Below are positions 53,906-61,522 of a DNA stretch of 64,000 nucleotides, in pieces (positions within the stretch are counted from its first letter, which is position 1; each line of letters starts with the position of its first letter). Source of the stretch: an uncultured Eubacterium sp. (lineage in GTDB: Bacteria; Bacillota; Clostridia; Lachnospirales; Lachnospiraceae). Below the pieces are notes generated by a model that was not told the DNA's origin, searched no databases, and saw nothing but the letters and a program-made list of their open reading frames with translations. The translations under genes and the position numbers were made by a program. The stretch spans positions 124,001 to 188,000 of the forward strand of contig CAJTRZ010000001.1 of NCBI GenBank assembly GCA_910578975.1, in the 5' to 3' direction.

Positions 53906-53920
53906 GAATCCCATTTTTTC
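53882..53920 (+). terminator. Terminator overlapping the end of the 68-residue gene
   Basis: AAATGGGATT pairs with AATCCCATTT around a 13-base loop, followed by TTTTTT. The stop codon lies in the loop. Confidence 0.85.
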
Positions 53921-53951
53921 AATATAAATAATAAATTAAAAGGAGAATTTT

Positions 53952-54584
53952 ATGGAAGATAAAATCATTAATGAAACAGAAAACCTCAACACAACAGAAA
54001 AGGAAGAATTGGAATTTTTAGAAGAATGGTTCTTACTAAAAAAGTATGAGTTTAAACTTTTAACAATCATTACTATACTATCAGATAATAAACGAGCCTT
54101 TCGTGGAAAACTATCTGACTTATGCAATGAGTTATCAATTCAAAACAGTTCAAAAAATAAAGAAACTATGAGAAATTCCCTTTCATTTCTTGAAAAAAAT
54201 AATTACATTAAAGTTATAGTCGATAATGATATTTACACTATTTCTCTTGCTCGTGCAGCAGAAAAAAGCAAGAACATTATTAAGATAAAAAAGGCTTGGT
54301 ACGAGATTATTCGGAATGCAGATTGCGAGGCTTCTTGGGAATCATTGTTAAAAGTTTTTCTTAAAGTATTGGAGTTATCACAAGATAAAATTTATACTTA
54401 TGAACAAATCGGAGAACTCACTAATTTGAGCAAAACAACAGTAGGAAGATGTGTTAAAGCAATAAAAAAATTGAAATTTGATGATATACTAGTTGAAGTG
54501 GAAGAAATCAAAACGAAAAATAATAAAAACGAGTATAGAACCAAAGGACAAACATATACACAAGTGTATGATTGGAGCGAATGA
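53952..54584 (+). CDS. Winged-helix DNA-binding protein of the element
   Basis: The 210-residue protein has two likely helix-turn-helix regions: FELLTIITILSDNKRAFRGKLSDLCNELSI-like sequence near residue 35-70 and TYEQIGELTNLSKTTVGRCVKAIKKL near residue 150-175. The tandem winged-helix layout is shared by plasmid/element replication initiators and by some regulators. AAAAGGAGAATTTT precedes the ATG. Element replication or its control is a reasonable guess, not shown. Confidence 0.65.
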   Translation: MEDKIINETENLNTTEKEELEFLEEWFLLKKYEFKLLTIITILSDNKRAFRGKLSDLCNELSIQNSSKNKETMRNSLSFLEKNNYIKVIVDNDIYTISLARAAEKSKNIIKIKKAWYEIIRNADCEASWESLLKVFLKVLELSQDKIYTYEQIGELTNLSKTTVGRCVKAIKKLKFDDILVEVEEIKTKNNKNEYRTKGQTYTQVYDWSE

Positions 54585-54588
54585 CCAA

Positions 54589-54645
54589 AACTTTTTGGTT
54601 ATTCAATAATATATAATATAAGAGTAACCAAAAAGTTATTATTTT
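54589..54645 (+). terminator. Inverted-repeat terminator after the winged-helix gene
   Basis: AACTTTTTGGTTA (54589-54601) and TAACCAAAAAGTT (54625-54637) pair over 13 bp and are followed by TATTATTTTTATTT. The right arm is shared with the promoter region of the WYL gene. Confidence 0.65.
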
Positions 54646-54676
54646 TATTTACTTTTGTGATATTATGCTTATATAA

Positions 54677-54705
54677 GTACATTTGGTGCTACGCACCAAA
54701 TGTAC
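54677..54705. promoter_or_regulatory. 29-bp palindromic operator of WYL regulator, copy 1
   Basis: GTACATTTGGTGC (54677-54689), TAC, and the exact complement (54693-54705). It directly follows a TATATA -10-like box at about 54671-54676. The identical 29 bases occur at 62064-62092 before the second WYL gene. Position over the transcript start points to autoregulation. Confidence 0.75.
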
Positions 54706-54723
54706 AGAACAAGAGGCAAAAAA

Positions 54724-55722
54724 ATGGAATCAGAAAGCAAGAAATTAATCCCTATATATCTTCAAGAATTATTCCTTGAACGAACAGATAATAAGCATTT
54801 TTTGAGAATGCCCGAAATATTATCCTATTTAGAAAACAAAAATATTTACGCAGACAGACGAACAATCTATGCTGCTATTTCACTGCTGCGGCAAGTAGGT
54901 TTTGATATTGAGGGAATCAAAGAGAAAGGCGGTTACAAATATCACTTAATCAATAGAAAGTTTGATACAAACGAATTAAAATTCCTTATAGATTCCGTTG
55001 CAGTTTCAAAATTTCTGACGGAAAAGAAATCAAAAGAACTGATAAACAAAATAAAATCTTTTGGCAGTATTTATGACAGTAAAATATTAAACCGAAATAT
55101 TTTAATCGGGGAACGTATCAAAAGTATGCGTGATAACGTATTAACAAACATAGATAAGATACATCTTGCAACAAGCGACAACCACCAAATTACATTTAAA
55201 TATTTAAGATGGACTATCAAAAGAACGCTTGAACCCTCTGATTCAAGCAAAATATATCGTGTCAGTCCTTATGCGGTATGCCTTAGTGATAATAATTACT
55301 ACATGATTGCTTTTGATAATCTCACAAAAACGCTACGCCACTACCGAGTGGATAAAATGAAATCCATACATTTATTAGACGAACCAAGAGAGGGATTGGA
55401 AACATACAAAAATTTTGATATTGCCGACTACTCCAAAAAGACTTTTGGAATGTTCGGTGGCAGGGAGCAGACAATATCTATACAATGCAAAAACTCTTTT
55501 GTAGGTGTATTTATAGACCGCTTTGGGGATTCCGTAAGCATAAGACCTGACTATGAAAATTCCGACTATTGTATTTGCAAAATTACAGTCAATATAAGTC
55601 CTCAATTTTATGGTTGGATATTTGCTTTAGGTGTGGAAGTTACGATTGTATCTCCACAAAGTGCAATAGACGAATTTAAGGAAATGGCAAAAACGATAAT
55701 GGAAAATTACAACCGTGATTAA
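54724..55722 (+). CDS. WYL-domain transcriptional regulator, copy 1
   Basis: The 332-residue protein begins with a DeoR/HTH_11-type winged helix (MPEILSYLENKNIYADRRTIYAAISLLRQVGFDIEG) followed by a WYL domain and a C-terminal extension: HQITFKYLRW...YRVSPYAVCLSDNNYYMIAFD...LRHYRVDKM. WYL domains sense nucleotide-type ligands and often regulate defence or phage genes. I start at the ATG at 54724 (AAGAGG upstream); an ATG eight codons earlier lies inside the palindromic operator. It is about 90 percent identical to the gene at 62111-63109. Confidence 0.9.
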   Translation: MESESKKLIPIYLQELFLERTDNKHFLRMPEILSYLENKNIYADRRTIYAAISLLRQVGFDIEGIKEKGGYKYHLINRKFDTNELKFLIDSVAVSKFLTEKKSKELINKIKSFGSIYDSKILNRNILIGERIKSMRDNVLTNIDKIHLATSDNHQITFKYLRWTIKRTLEPSDSSKIYRVSPYAVCLSDNNYYMIAFDNLTKTLRHYRVDKMKSIHLLDEPREGLETYKNFDIADYSKKTFGMFGGREQTISIQCKNSFVGVFIDRFGDSVSIRPDYENSDYCICKITVNISPQFYGWIFALGVEVTIVSPQSAIDEFKEMAKTIMENYNRD

Positions 55723-55786
55723 CCGATAATTTTCGTCTTTTCCGTAATTTTATTTTCTCTCAAAAGAATCTAATTTTTTATTGCGA

Positions 55787-55815
55787 TTGACTTATTGCGG
55801 GGGATTTGCTAATAT
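55787..55815 (+). promoter_or_regulatory. Promoter of the putative antisense RNA
   Basis: -35 TTGACT (55787-55792) and -10 TAATAT (55810-55815) with exactly 17 bases between. It drives a short transcript toward the end of the minus-strand toxin gene. Confidence 0.75.
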
Positions 55816-55821
55816 AAAGAT

Positions 55822-55910
55822 AGAAAAAGGCACTACCGATAGACGGTTAGTCCAAGAATTAGTTAGATTAAAAAAAGTAACCTTTCCTTGGTCGGGCGGT
55901 TACTTTTTTA
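55822..55910 (+). ncRNA. Putative type I antitoxin antisense RNA
   Basis: Predicted to run from about 55822 to the terminator formed by AAAAAAGTAACC (55871-55882) and GGTTACTTTTTT (55898-55909). It overlaps the 3' end of the holin-like toxin mRNA, with both sharing the same terminator stem, as in the txpA/RatA and bsrG/SR4 arrangement. An open frame in this region is less likely than an RNA because promoter and terminator fit so well. Confidence 0.7.
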
Positions 55911-55992
55911 AGTTATTGATATATTCTATAAGTATTGCAACTATGATTGAAATAATCATTAGTACAATGGAGAGTATTTCAAAGTCACTCAT
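55900..55992 (-). CDS. Small hydrophobic type I toxin (holin-like)
   Basis: The 30-residue peptide, beginning MSDFEILSIVLMIISIIVAI, is one membrane helix with a lysine-rich end (NNLKK). The start at 55992 follows AAAGGAGG by nine bases. The MSDFEILS start is typical of the putative holin-like toxins of Firmicutes. The stop lies in the stem of a terminator. The upstream leader contains a CAGAGGG/CCCTCTG hairpin, and -35 TTGTTA with -10 TAGACT (17 apart) is visible near 56105-56140 on this strand. An antisense RNA faces it. Confidence 0.72.
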   Translation of the reverse strand: MSDFEILSIVLMIISIIVAILIEYINNLKK

Positions 55993-56379
55993 ATAAGCTT
56001 GCCCTCCTTTCCTAGATTTCCCTTTTCAGAGATTTCTATGTAATCAGAGGGTTCAGTCCCTCTGTTGAAGGACTAACCGCCTACCGTTTCTTGGTAGCAC
56101 CCAAAACAAGTCTACCAAATCGGGCGACAAATAACAATACAATTTTCTACAAAATTTGAGGGGATTTTAGAAAGAGTTTTGATTGCTGAACAATCAAAAT
56201 CTTAAAGACTAGAAATAGACTGATACTGTTATAGAAATTAAAAATATCTATCGTTTTTCAAATCAAAAATACTCTTGGAGATTTTGCAAACCTGCTATAA
56301 CGGAAACGGTGCTTTTGTTTTCGCTCATTCCCGAAATACAGCCCTCCCCCTTTCCACAATTTTCTGCTGCCGCTACTTT
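55993..56379. other. Toxin leader and non-coding region with a hairpin
   Basis: No gene is seen here. It contains the long leader and promoter of the small toxin, and at 56177-56199 the hairpin TTTTGATTG-CTGAA-CAATCAAAA. Such a hairpin could be part of a transfer or replication origin or a terminator; the sequence alone does not decide. Confidence 0.4.
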
Positions 56380-56772
56380 TTAAGCAGCAGGCAGCTTTGG
56401 AGCAGTTTCAACAATCATTTCTGCATGTCTTGGATAATTTTCTAAAAACCAATCTCTTACTGCTACATATGTTTTTGCACTGTTGCCATTATACATATCT
56501 TGGAAATAATCAACAGTATCTTCAAATGTAACTCTATTATCCGAATCCATGACCTTTATAAAATTTCTCATATAGGCATATGTAAGACCTTTACTTTTAT
56601 GATTTTCTTTATTAACTCTAACGCTCCTGCGTACAATTTTCATATTAGGATTCTCTTTTCTCACATCTCTTAACTCATTATATTCTTCCGTTCCAACAAC
56701 TGCTGCTGCGTCTAAAAATGCTTGTGTAACTATAATTGAATTTGAAATAAAATCTACTCTGATACCGCTCAT
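56380..56772 (-). CDS. Element protein, paralogue 2 of a tandem pair
   Basis: The 130-residue protein shares its plan with the upstream 148-residue one: a beta start GIRVDFISNSIIVTQAFLDAAAVVGTEEYNEL, a basic middle, and the ending YVAVRDWFLENYPRHAEMI. Small, soluble and without a known motif. The genes are 14 bases apart on the minus strand. Such pairs are found in Firmicutes integrative elements as hypothetical proteins. A DNA-binding or anti-defence role is possible but cannot be supported from sequence. Confidence 0.75.
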   Translation of the reverse strand: MSGIRVDFISNSIIVTQAFLDAAAVVGTEEYNELRDVRKENPNMKIVRRSVRVNKENHKSKGLTYAYMRNFIKVMDSDNRVTFEDTVDYFQDMYNGNSAKTYVAVRDWFLENYPRHAEMIVETAPKLPAA

Positions 56773-56786
56773 ATTATCGCTCCTTT

Positions 56787-57233
56787 CTATGCTGCTGCAT
56801 TCTGTTCTGATTCATTTTCCTGCTCTAATTTATTTTCTAGTTCTTCCAACTCTCTATCAATATCCAATGACAAAAACGCGTTGTATTCTTCTTTGTAATT
56901 CTTTAAAAACCATTTCTTAATTACTGCATACTTTCCTTTTCTATTACCTACTACATTTTCCACTCTTGCAAATTGTACCAATGCGGATTCTGAATCTTCT
57001 CTTGTTGATAAGAACCTCTTCATTTCATCAATAGTAAGATGTTTATATGTTTCTTTATTCTCATTTCTTTCTATTGTCTTGTACTGAACCTTATAATCTG
57101 CATATTCTTTTCTTAACTGCTGCATAACTTCAAATTCGGGAGTTCCTAACACACCTGCTGCATTTCCAAATCTTTTCGTAATTGTAATAACCTTTGCTGC
57201 AAAATCAACCTTGTAACCATTTGTTTTCTTCAT
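56787..57233 (-). CDS. Element protein, paralogue 1 of a tandem pair
   Basis: The 148-residue protein begins MKKTNGYKVDFAAKVITITKRFGNAAGVLGTPEFEVM and ends with YAVIKKWFLKNYKEEYNAFL plus an acidic glutamate/asparagine tail not present in its neighbour. Similarity to the 130-residue protein is visible over the whole shared length (GxxVDF...AAxVxGTxE/PEF...WFLxNY). GAGGTACTT precedes the start. Function unknown. Confidence 0.78.
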   Translation of the reverse strand: MKKTNGYKVDFAAKVITITKRFGNAAGVLGTPEFEVMQQLRKEYADYKVQYKTIERNENKETYKHLTIDEMKRFLSTREDSESALVQFARVENVVGNRKGKYAVIKKWFLKNYKEEYNAFLSLDIDRELEELENKLEQENESEQNAAA

Positions 57234-57358
57234 TTTAAGTACCTCTTTTCTTTCTTTTTTTTAGTAACATTTCTTTTGTTATCTTATGTATACATTGTAC
57301 TATTTAAGGTGTACCAAAAAATGTACTTTGATAAAAGTTTTTTAAATTTATTTTTGCT

Positions 57359-57483
57359 TTTTAAACGTTTATAAAAGCATACTTTTACGAACTCATAAAA
57401 TATATCTATTTTTATGTTCGTAAATGTTTTGTTTTTATTTTATAAACGTTCGCATATTTTTCTTTACTTTTACGAACGTTTTT
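57359..57483. repeat. ACGAAC/GTTCGT repeats upstream of the resolvase gene
   Basis: TTTACGAAC (57384-57392) and GTTCGTAAA (57416-57424) form an inverted repeat; AAACGTTCG at 57444 and TTTTACGAACGTTTT near 57469 add further half-sites; TTTAAACGTTTA lies at 57360. These may be resolvase binding sites (a res-like site) or operators for the genes on both sides. Confidence 0.6.
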
Positions 57484-57512
57484 GTTATACTTTTGTTAAA
57501 GGAGTTGATAAG

Positions 57513-57665
57513 ATGTTTGAAAATTTTGACCTAGATACTATCGGCTACATTCAGTACATGGAACAAGCCGAAAAAGAAAAACAAGAATCTGACAAAAACG
57601 GAAAGGAGCAGGAGAATGATATACGGTTATCACAGAACGAGTACAACAGACCAACATTTAGATAG
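57513..57665 (+). CDS. Small protein overlapping the resolvase gene
   Basis: The 50-residue product starts at 57513 after AAAGGAG: MFENFDLDTIGYIQYMEQAE, then a lysine/glutamate-rich tail. It overlaps the resolvase start by 50 bases in another frame, so translation may be coupled. A longer frame reaching 57414 runs through the repeat region and has no ribosome site. No function assigned. Confidence 0.55.
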   Translation: MFENFDLDTIGYIQYMEQAEKEKQESDKNGKEQENDIRLSQNEYNRPTFR

Positions 57666-58239
57666 AGGTATTACAGAAATAGAAACTTTCTGTAAAAACA
57701 ATAACATGGTTTTAGAAAAAATCTACACAGACCAACAGACGGGCAAGAACTTTAACCGTCCAAGATACCAAGTTCTTAAAGAGGACATTTTGAGAGCAGG
57801 AGATATACTTATTGTAACCGAACTTGACCGATTAGGAAGAAACAAACAAGACACTTTAAAAGAACTTCAATATTTCAAAGACAAAGAAGTTCGAGTTATG
57901 ATTTTAGAAATCCCAACCACCACACAAGATTTATCTTCTCTTGATAACTCAATGGCAAAAATGATAATGGAAACAATCAACAATATGCTTATTGAACTTT
58001 ATGCCACAATGGCACAAGCTGAAATTGAAAAGAAAGAAAAGCGGCAGCAGGAGGGAATTGCTGCAAAGAAAGCAAGAGGAGAGTGGGCTGATTATGGCAG
58101 ACCGAAAGCACAAAAGCCTAGTAATTGGAATGAAGTTATTGACCTATGGCAAAACGGCGAAATAACCGCCGTAAAAGCTATGGAACTTACCGGGCTAAAG
58201 AAAACCACTTTTTATAAATTATTAAAGCAGCAGGATTGA
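57616..58239 (+). CDS. Serine recombinase of the resolvase/invertase type
   Basis: The 207-residue protein has the catalytic serine in YGYHRTSTTDQ (S9), the DRLGRNKQDT segment (conserved arginines of the active site) near residue 72, the long helix IETINNMLIELYATMAQAEIEKKEKRQQEGIAAKKARG, and a C-terminal helix-turn-helix (NGEITAVKAMELTGLKKTTFYKLLKQ). Small size and single HTH show a resolvase/invertase and not a large integrase. It may resolve multimers of the excised element or invert DNA; candidate sites are the repeats directly upstream. Confidence 0.93.
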   Translation: MIYGYHRTSTTDQHLDRGITEIETFCKNNNMVLEKIYTDQQTGKNFNRPRYQVLKEDILRAGDILIVTELDRLGRNKQDTLKELQYFKDKEVRVMILEIPTTTQDLSSLDNSMAKMIMETINNMLIELYATMAQAEIEKKEKRQQEGIAAKKARGEWADYGRPKAQKPSNWNEVIDLWQNGEITAVKAMELTGLKKTTFYKLLKQQD

Positions 58240-58250
58240 CCTGCTGCTTT
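58224..58250 (+). terminator. Terminator at the resolvase stop
   Basis: AAAGCAGCAGG and CCTGCTGCTTT pair over 11 bp with the loop ATTGA; the left arm encodes the last residues and the stop lies in the loop. TTTAATATT follows. Confidence 0.8.
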
Positions 58251-58280
58251 AATATTTAGTTCGTATTATTTTTCCATTTT

Positions 58281-58766
58281 TTAGTCATAAACTTCTGTAT
58301 TTATTATATCTAAATTATCCATAATAATCTGAACATCAAATCCTTTTTCATCTCCTCGTCTATCCTCAAGATAATCTGAAAGACTAATACTTTTAGACAA
58401 AATCGCCTTACCATTAAACACTTCTTTTTCATCTGATGAAAAAATATCTTTGCTAACACAATAATAAAACTTATCTTCGACTGTTCCGCCTAGATTGTTT
58501 GTTGCAGAATATTCAATTTTAAAATAATAATCTTCACCCTCTACATTCTTTCCATGAATAGAATACACCTCTAAACTATGTGGATTTTTTAAATGTTCTT
58601 GAAGAATTTTAACTGCAAATACTGCCGCTTTTTCATATTCAGTAAACTCTTTTTTGGTTACTTCCGTACTTTCAATACTAGAGTCTGCCTTATTGCTATT
58701 TCCATTTCCACACGCACATAGTAATAAACTTATGCTAATAATTAAAACTATAGCTATTTTTTTCAT
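58281..58766 (-). CDS. Element-encoded lipoprotein
   Basis: The 161-residue protein has a signal with lipobox LLCAC (first candidate cysteine near residue 17, the usual one at CAC-G). The mature part is a small alpha/beta domain (FAVKILQEHLKNPHSLEVYSIHGKN...DYYFKIEYSATNNLGGTVEDKFYY), the pattern seen in many Firmicutes lipoproteins that sense or stabilise. It is 24 bases from the Ig-like secreted protein gene and probably cotranscribed. Function unknown; cargo of the element. Confidence 0.78.
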   Translation of the reverse strand: MKKIAIVLIISISLLLCACGNGNSNKADSSIESTEVTKKEFTEYEKAAVFAVKILQEHLKNPHSLEVYSIHGKNVEGEDYYFKIEYSATNNLGGTVEDKFYYCVSKDIFSSDEKEVFNGKAILSKSISLSDYLEDRRGDEKGFDVQIIMDNLDIINTEVYD

Positions 58767-58790
58767 GATTTAAAACACCTCCACTTTTTA

Positions 58791-59513
58791 TTACATTGGA
58801 TATTCGATAAATACAATTTTCGCCGTATTTGTAGGTATATATTCATCTTCCATATATATCCCATTAATCTTTGCTTCTCCTTGATATAAATAATTACTCT
58901 TAATTATATTTCCTTGACTATCATAACAATAAAAATATGTAGCAAAACTATCATAGCCAAAATAACTATATGTTGATGATGTATGAACTAACTGATATTC
59001 AATATGCATTTGATAATACGGCTCATCATCAGCCCAAAACTGATAACTTAATATTTTAACTCTTGTATTAGGGGTTTGTTTGTCACCAATTGTATCTGGA
59101 ATCACAACCTGTACATTATCCCAACTATGACCTTTATGCGGAGTATTACTATTTATATTGTTGATAGTTATATTATCGTTATTTCTATTATTGTTAGTTG
59201 TTTTCCTTTTAACAATAATCTTGCACTTATACTTTTTCTTTCCAACCTTAGCAGTAATAATTGCTTTACCTATTTTTTTGCCTTTTACTTTACCTTTTTT
59301 AGTAACCGTTGCAACTTTTTTGTTTGAAGAACTCCACTTTATTTTATTCTTGTTATTCTTCAATTTTAAAGTTACCGTTTTCCCTACATAAATTGTTGCT
59401 TTTGTCTTATTCAGTTTTACTTTCTTTGCTGCACTTACGCTTGTTGTTGGTATCATTGCTATTGATAATACTAACGTAAGCATAATGGCTAAAATTTTCT
59501 TTGTTTTGCTCAT
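58791..59513 (-). CDS. Secreted protein with Ig-like (Big2) domain
   Basis: The 240-residue protein has a signal peptide (ILAIMLTLVLSIAMIPTTSVSAA), then a Big2-type domain at about 30-105 (KLNKTKATIYVGKTVTLKL...KWSSSNKKVATVTKKGKVKG), a basic and asparagine-rich linker, and a beta-rich C-terminal domain (VKILSYQFWADDEPYYQMHIEYQL). It resembles the other lysine-rich secreted proteins of the chromosome, so it may be cargo captured from a related host. No wall anchor seen. Confidence 0.82.
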   Translation of the reverse strand: MSKTKKILAIMLTLVLSIAMIPTTSVSAAKKVKLNKTKATIYVGKTVTLKLKNNKNKIKWSSSNKKVATVTKKGKVKGKKIGKAIITAKVGKKKYKCKIIVKRKTTNNNRNNDNITINNINSNTPHKGHSWDNVQVVIPDTIGDKQTPNTRVKILSYQFWADDEPYYQMHIEYQLVHTSSTYSYFGYDSFATYFYCYDSQGNIIKSNYLYQGEAKINGIYMEDEYIPTNTAKIVFIEYPM

Positions 59514-59534
59514 AACATTATTCTCCTAATCTAT

Positions 59535-59798
59535 TTATTTTTCCCAACCCATCTCATCAAGTAATTCTTCCAATTTTCTAGTTATAATATTGCAATCACT
59601 TATAAGCAATTGTTTTCTTGATTCCTCAATTTTAGTTTCAAGTTCCATTCTATTAAGTCTTATATGTGACACATATTTACATATCAACTTTTCTTCTTCT
59701 GTTTTTTCATCCTCCAATTTCATATTTAATTCTTGATACTTTTCCCAGTTTTTCTCATTATTACACACCCTATCAAATACTAATTTCCATTCTTGCAT
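59535..59798 (-). CDS. Small coiled-coil element protein
   Basis: The 87-residue product from the ATG at 59798 (AGGAGGAGT upstream) is helical and charged: WKLVFDRVCNNEKNWEKYQELNMKLEDEKTEEEKLICKYV. A longer frame of 21 codons has no ribosome site. No family recognised. Confidence 0.6.
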   Translation of the reverse strand: MQEWKLVFDRVCNNEKNWEKYQELNMKLEDEKTEEEKLICKYVSHIRLNRMELETKIEESRKQLLISDCNIITRKLEELLDEMGWEK

Positions 59799-59921
59799 AA
59801 ATATTACTCCTCCTAAAAATTTGTTTTTCTTAATTATAGCCCGTATATGGGCAATTGTCAATTATTGGGCAATCTCCTAACATTATTTTATAAAGTCAAT
59901 TGATAGGTGGTGTATATTTAT

Positions 59922-60122
59922 ATGATTACATTCGAACGTCTTTGGGAAACATTGAAAAAGCGTGAGATTTCTCAATACAAATTGATAAAGGAATATAAAA
60001 TTAGCACAGGACAATTGGACAGATTACGTAAGAACGGAAACGTTAATACCTATACACTAAATCAGCTCTGTAAAATACTAGATTGTAAACTTGAAGATAT
60101 TGCAGAATACATTGAGGATTAA
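59922..60122 (+). CDS. Small Cro/XRE-type HTH protein, possible excisionase or regulator
   Basis: The 66-residue product begins MITFERLWETLKKREISQYKL and has the Cro/C1-type helix-turn-helix (ISTGQLDRLRKNGNVNTYTLNQLCKILDCKLEDIAEYI). AGGTGG lies 11 bases before the ATG at 59922. It is convergent with the integrase gene and just beside it, the usual place of a control gene or excisionase. A truncated copy of the same gene occurs at 63172-63315. Confidence 0.85.
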   Translation: MITFERLWETLKKREISQYKLIKEYKISTGQLDRLRKNGNVNTYTLNQLCKILDCKLEDIAEYIED

Positions 60123-60129
60123 AAAAGCA

Positions 60130-60170
60130 AAAGGAAAATTACTAAGTGAATTGCTTAGTAATTTTCCTTT
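60130..60170. terminator. Bidirectional terminator between HTH and integrase genes
   Basis: AAAGGAAAATTACTAAG and CTTAGTAATTTTCCTTT form a perfect 17-bp stem with a 7-base loop, with T-rich sequence on both sides. It ends the convergent HTH and integrase transcripts. Confidence 0.88.
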
Positions 60171-60182
60171 TATTTTACCCAT

Positions 60183-61397
60183 TTACACCATTTCCAAATT
60201 CTTTAAGAGTTCCTCAATTCCCTGCTCTGAAATAGCTATATAATACTTATGAGTTACTGCGCTGCTACTATGCCCCATTTGATTGCAAAGCAAATGTTCG
60301 GGAGTATTTAAAGTAGCAAGAGTAGTACCATAAGTATGTCTTAAATAGTGATACTTAAAATTTATGTTATATTCTCCCTGCAAAGTTCTTGAATGATATT
60401 TCATTGAATTTACTGTTTGTATTTTTCCGTTTGGCAGAGTGTTTACTAACCCAAGAGAAGAAATCATATTCCCTTTCATATCTTGTATAAAAGTTTGATT
60501 TTGTTGCCTTTGTGCTTTTAATTCTTTCTTGTATTGTTCCTGCTGTTGCATTAGATTTTCAAAATACTTTTTTAACTTACTACACATATATATTTTTCTC
60601 TTGGCATTTCTTGTTTTGAGAGGTACTAATTTTATTAGTCCATCTTGATACTGCATTTGTCTGTCAATTGTAATAACACCATTTTCCAAATCTACCTTAT
60701 CCCATTTCAGACCATAGCACTCATTGATTCTCAATCCGCAATACTTACCTAACATATAGGCGGTTTCCGCATTTGTGCCTTTAAAATAATTATCTAACTG
60801 CTGCATTTCTCGCTTATTAAAATACACTATATCGGTTTCTTCATCAATCTTTTGCTTTGGCATATGTATTTTTGTATCTTTGTTAATACACAGTTTATTG
60901 TAAGTATCTATATCTAAATAATTCCTTGAGTATGCTTGCCCGAATATCAAGTAAAACATTTTTAAAAATGATTCTGTATAAGAGTAAGCCTTGCTCTCTG
61001 TATAATAAAGTTCTGCGAGATAATCTTGTATTTCTGCTACGGTTATATCGTCTATATATTTACTTCCAAATCTGTCTTTTAAATGATTATTCCATAAACT
61101 ATCTTGTTTCTTAATCGTTGTATATGCTTTGCCATTTCTGCCAAACTCACAATATTCCTCAAAGACTTCTTTGACTGTTTTCCTTATGATTTTCTTTGTT
61201 GGCTTTTTTTCTGTTTTCGCTTTTATGATTGCTCTTTCTCTTGCTCTAAAAGCCTGCTTTTCTGTTTTAAAGGGATTTCCATTTTCATCTTTTGTTTTCT
61301 TTCCCTCTCTCCTTTTTCCATTGACACTAATTGCATACCTAAATCCCCAATAACCATTCTCCAACTGATAAACTCCTGCTAAATTTTCTTTTGACAT
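60183..61397 (-). CDS. int: Tyrosine site-specific integrase
   Basis: The 404-residue integrase of the Tn916/phage type has an arm-binding N-terminal domain (AP2-like, YQLENGYWGFRYAISVNGKRREGKK), a SAM-like core-binding domain (about 70-165) and a catalytic domain with R in GLRINECYGL, H350-x2-R353 in YHYLRHTYG, H376 in MGHSSSAVTHKYY and the nucleophile Y385 or Y386. It is transcribed away from the right attachment site, 126 bases from the core, the classical position for the enzyme that inserted the element into the rubrerythrin gene. Confidence 0.95.
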   Translation of the reverse strand: MSKENLAGVYQLENGYWGFRYAISVNGKRREGKKTKDENGNPFKTEKQAFRARERAIIKAKTEKKPTKKIIRKTVKEVFEEYCEFGRNGKAYTTIKKQDSLWNNHLKDRFGSKYIDDITVAEIQDYLAELYYTESKAYSYTESFLKMFYLIFGQAYSRNYLDIDTYNKLCINKDTKIHMPKQKIDEETDIVYFNKREMQQLDNYFKGTNAETAYMLGKYCGLRINECYGLKWDKVDLENGVITIDRQMQYQDGLIKLVPLKTRNAKRKIYMCSKLKKYFENLMQQQEQYKKELKAQRQQNQTFIQDMKGNMISSLGLVNTLPNGKIQTVNSMKYHSRTLQGEYNINFKYHYLRHTYGTTLATLNTPEHLLCNQMGHSSSAVTHKYYIAISEQGIEELLKNLEMV

Positions 61398-61413
61398 AAT
61401 AAAAACCTCCTAA

Positions 61414-61489
61414 AAGTTGTACTTTTTTGTGTACTTCCTTTAGAAAGTTCTTTTAAAGTTGTTATGAAGTTGTACTTTTTTGTGTACTT
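61414..61489. repeat. 23-bp direct repeats beside the right attachment site
   Basis: AAGTTGTACTTTTTTGTGTACTT occurs at 61414-61436 and 61467-61489; each repeat includes GTGTACTT, the 8-mer that occurs three times at the left end. They are probably integrase arm-type sites and overlap the integrase promoter and leader. Confidence 0.65.
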
Positions 61490-61522
61490 TTGCTTTTTCC
61501 TAATTTCCTTTATCTATCGTAC

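Noticed and set aside
55781..55996. Open frame of 71 codons on the plus strand
   Set aside because: It overlaps a clear promoter, a terminator stem and the opposite-strand toxin; the antisense RNA explanation fits better.
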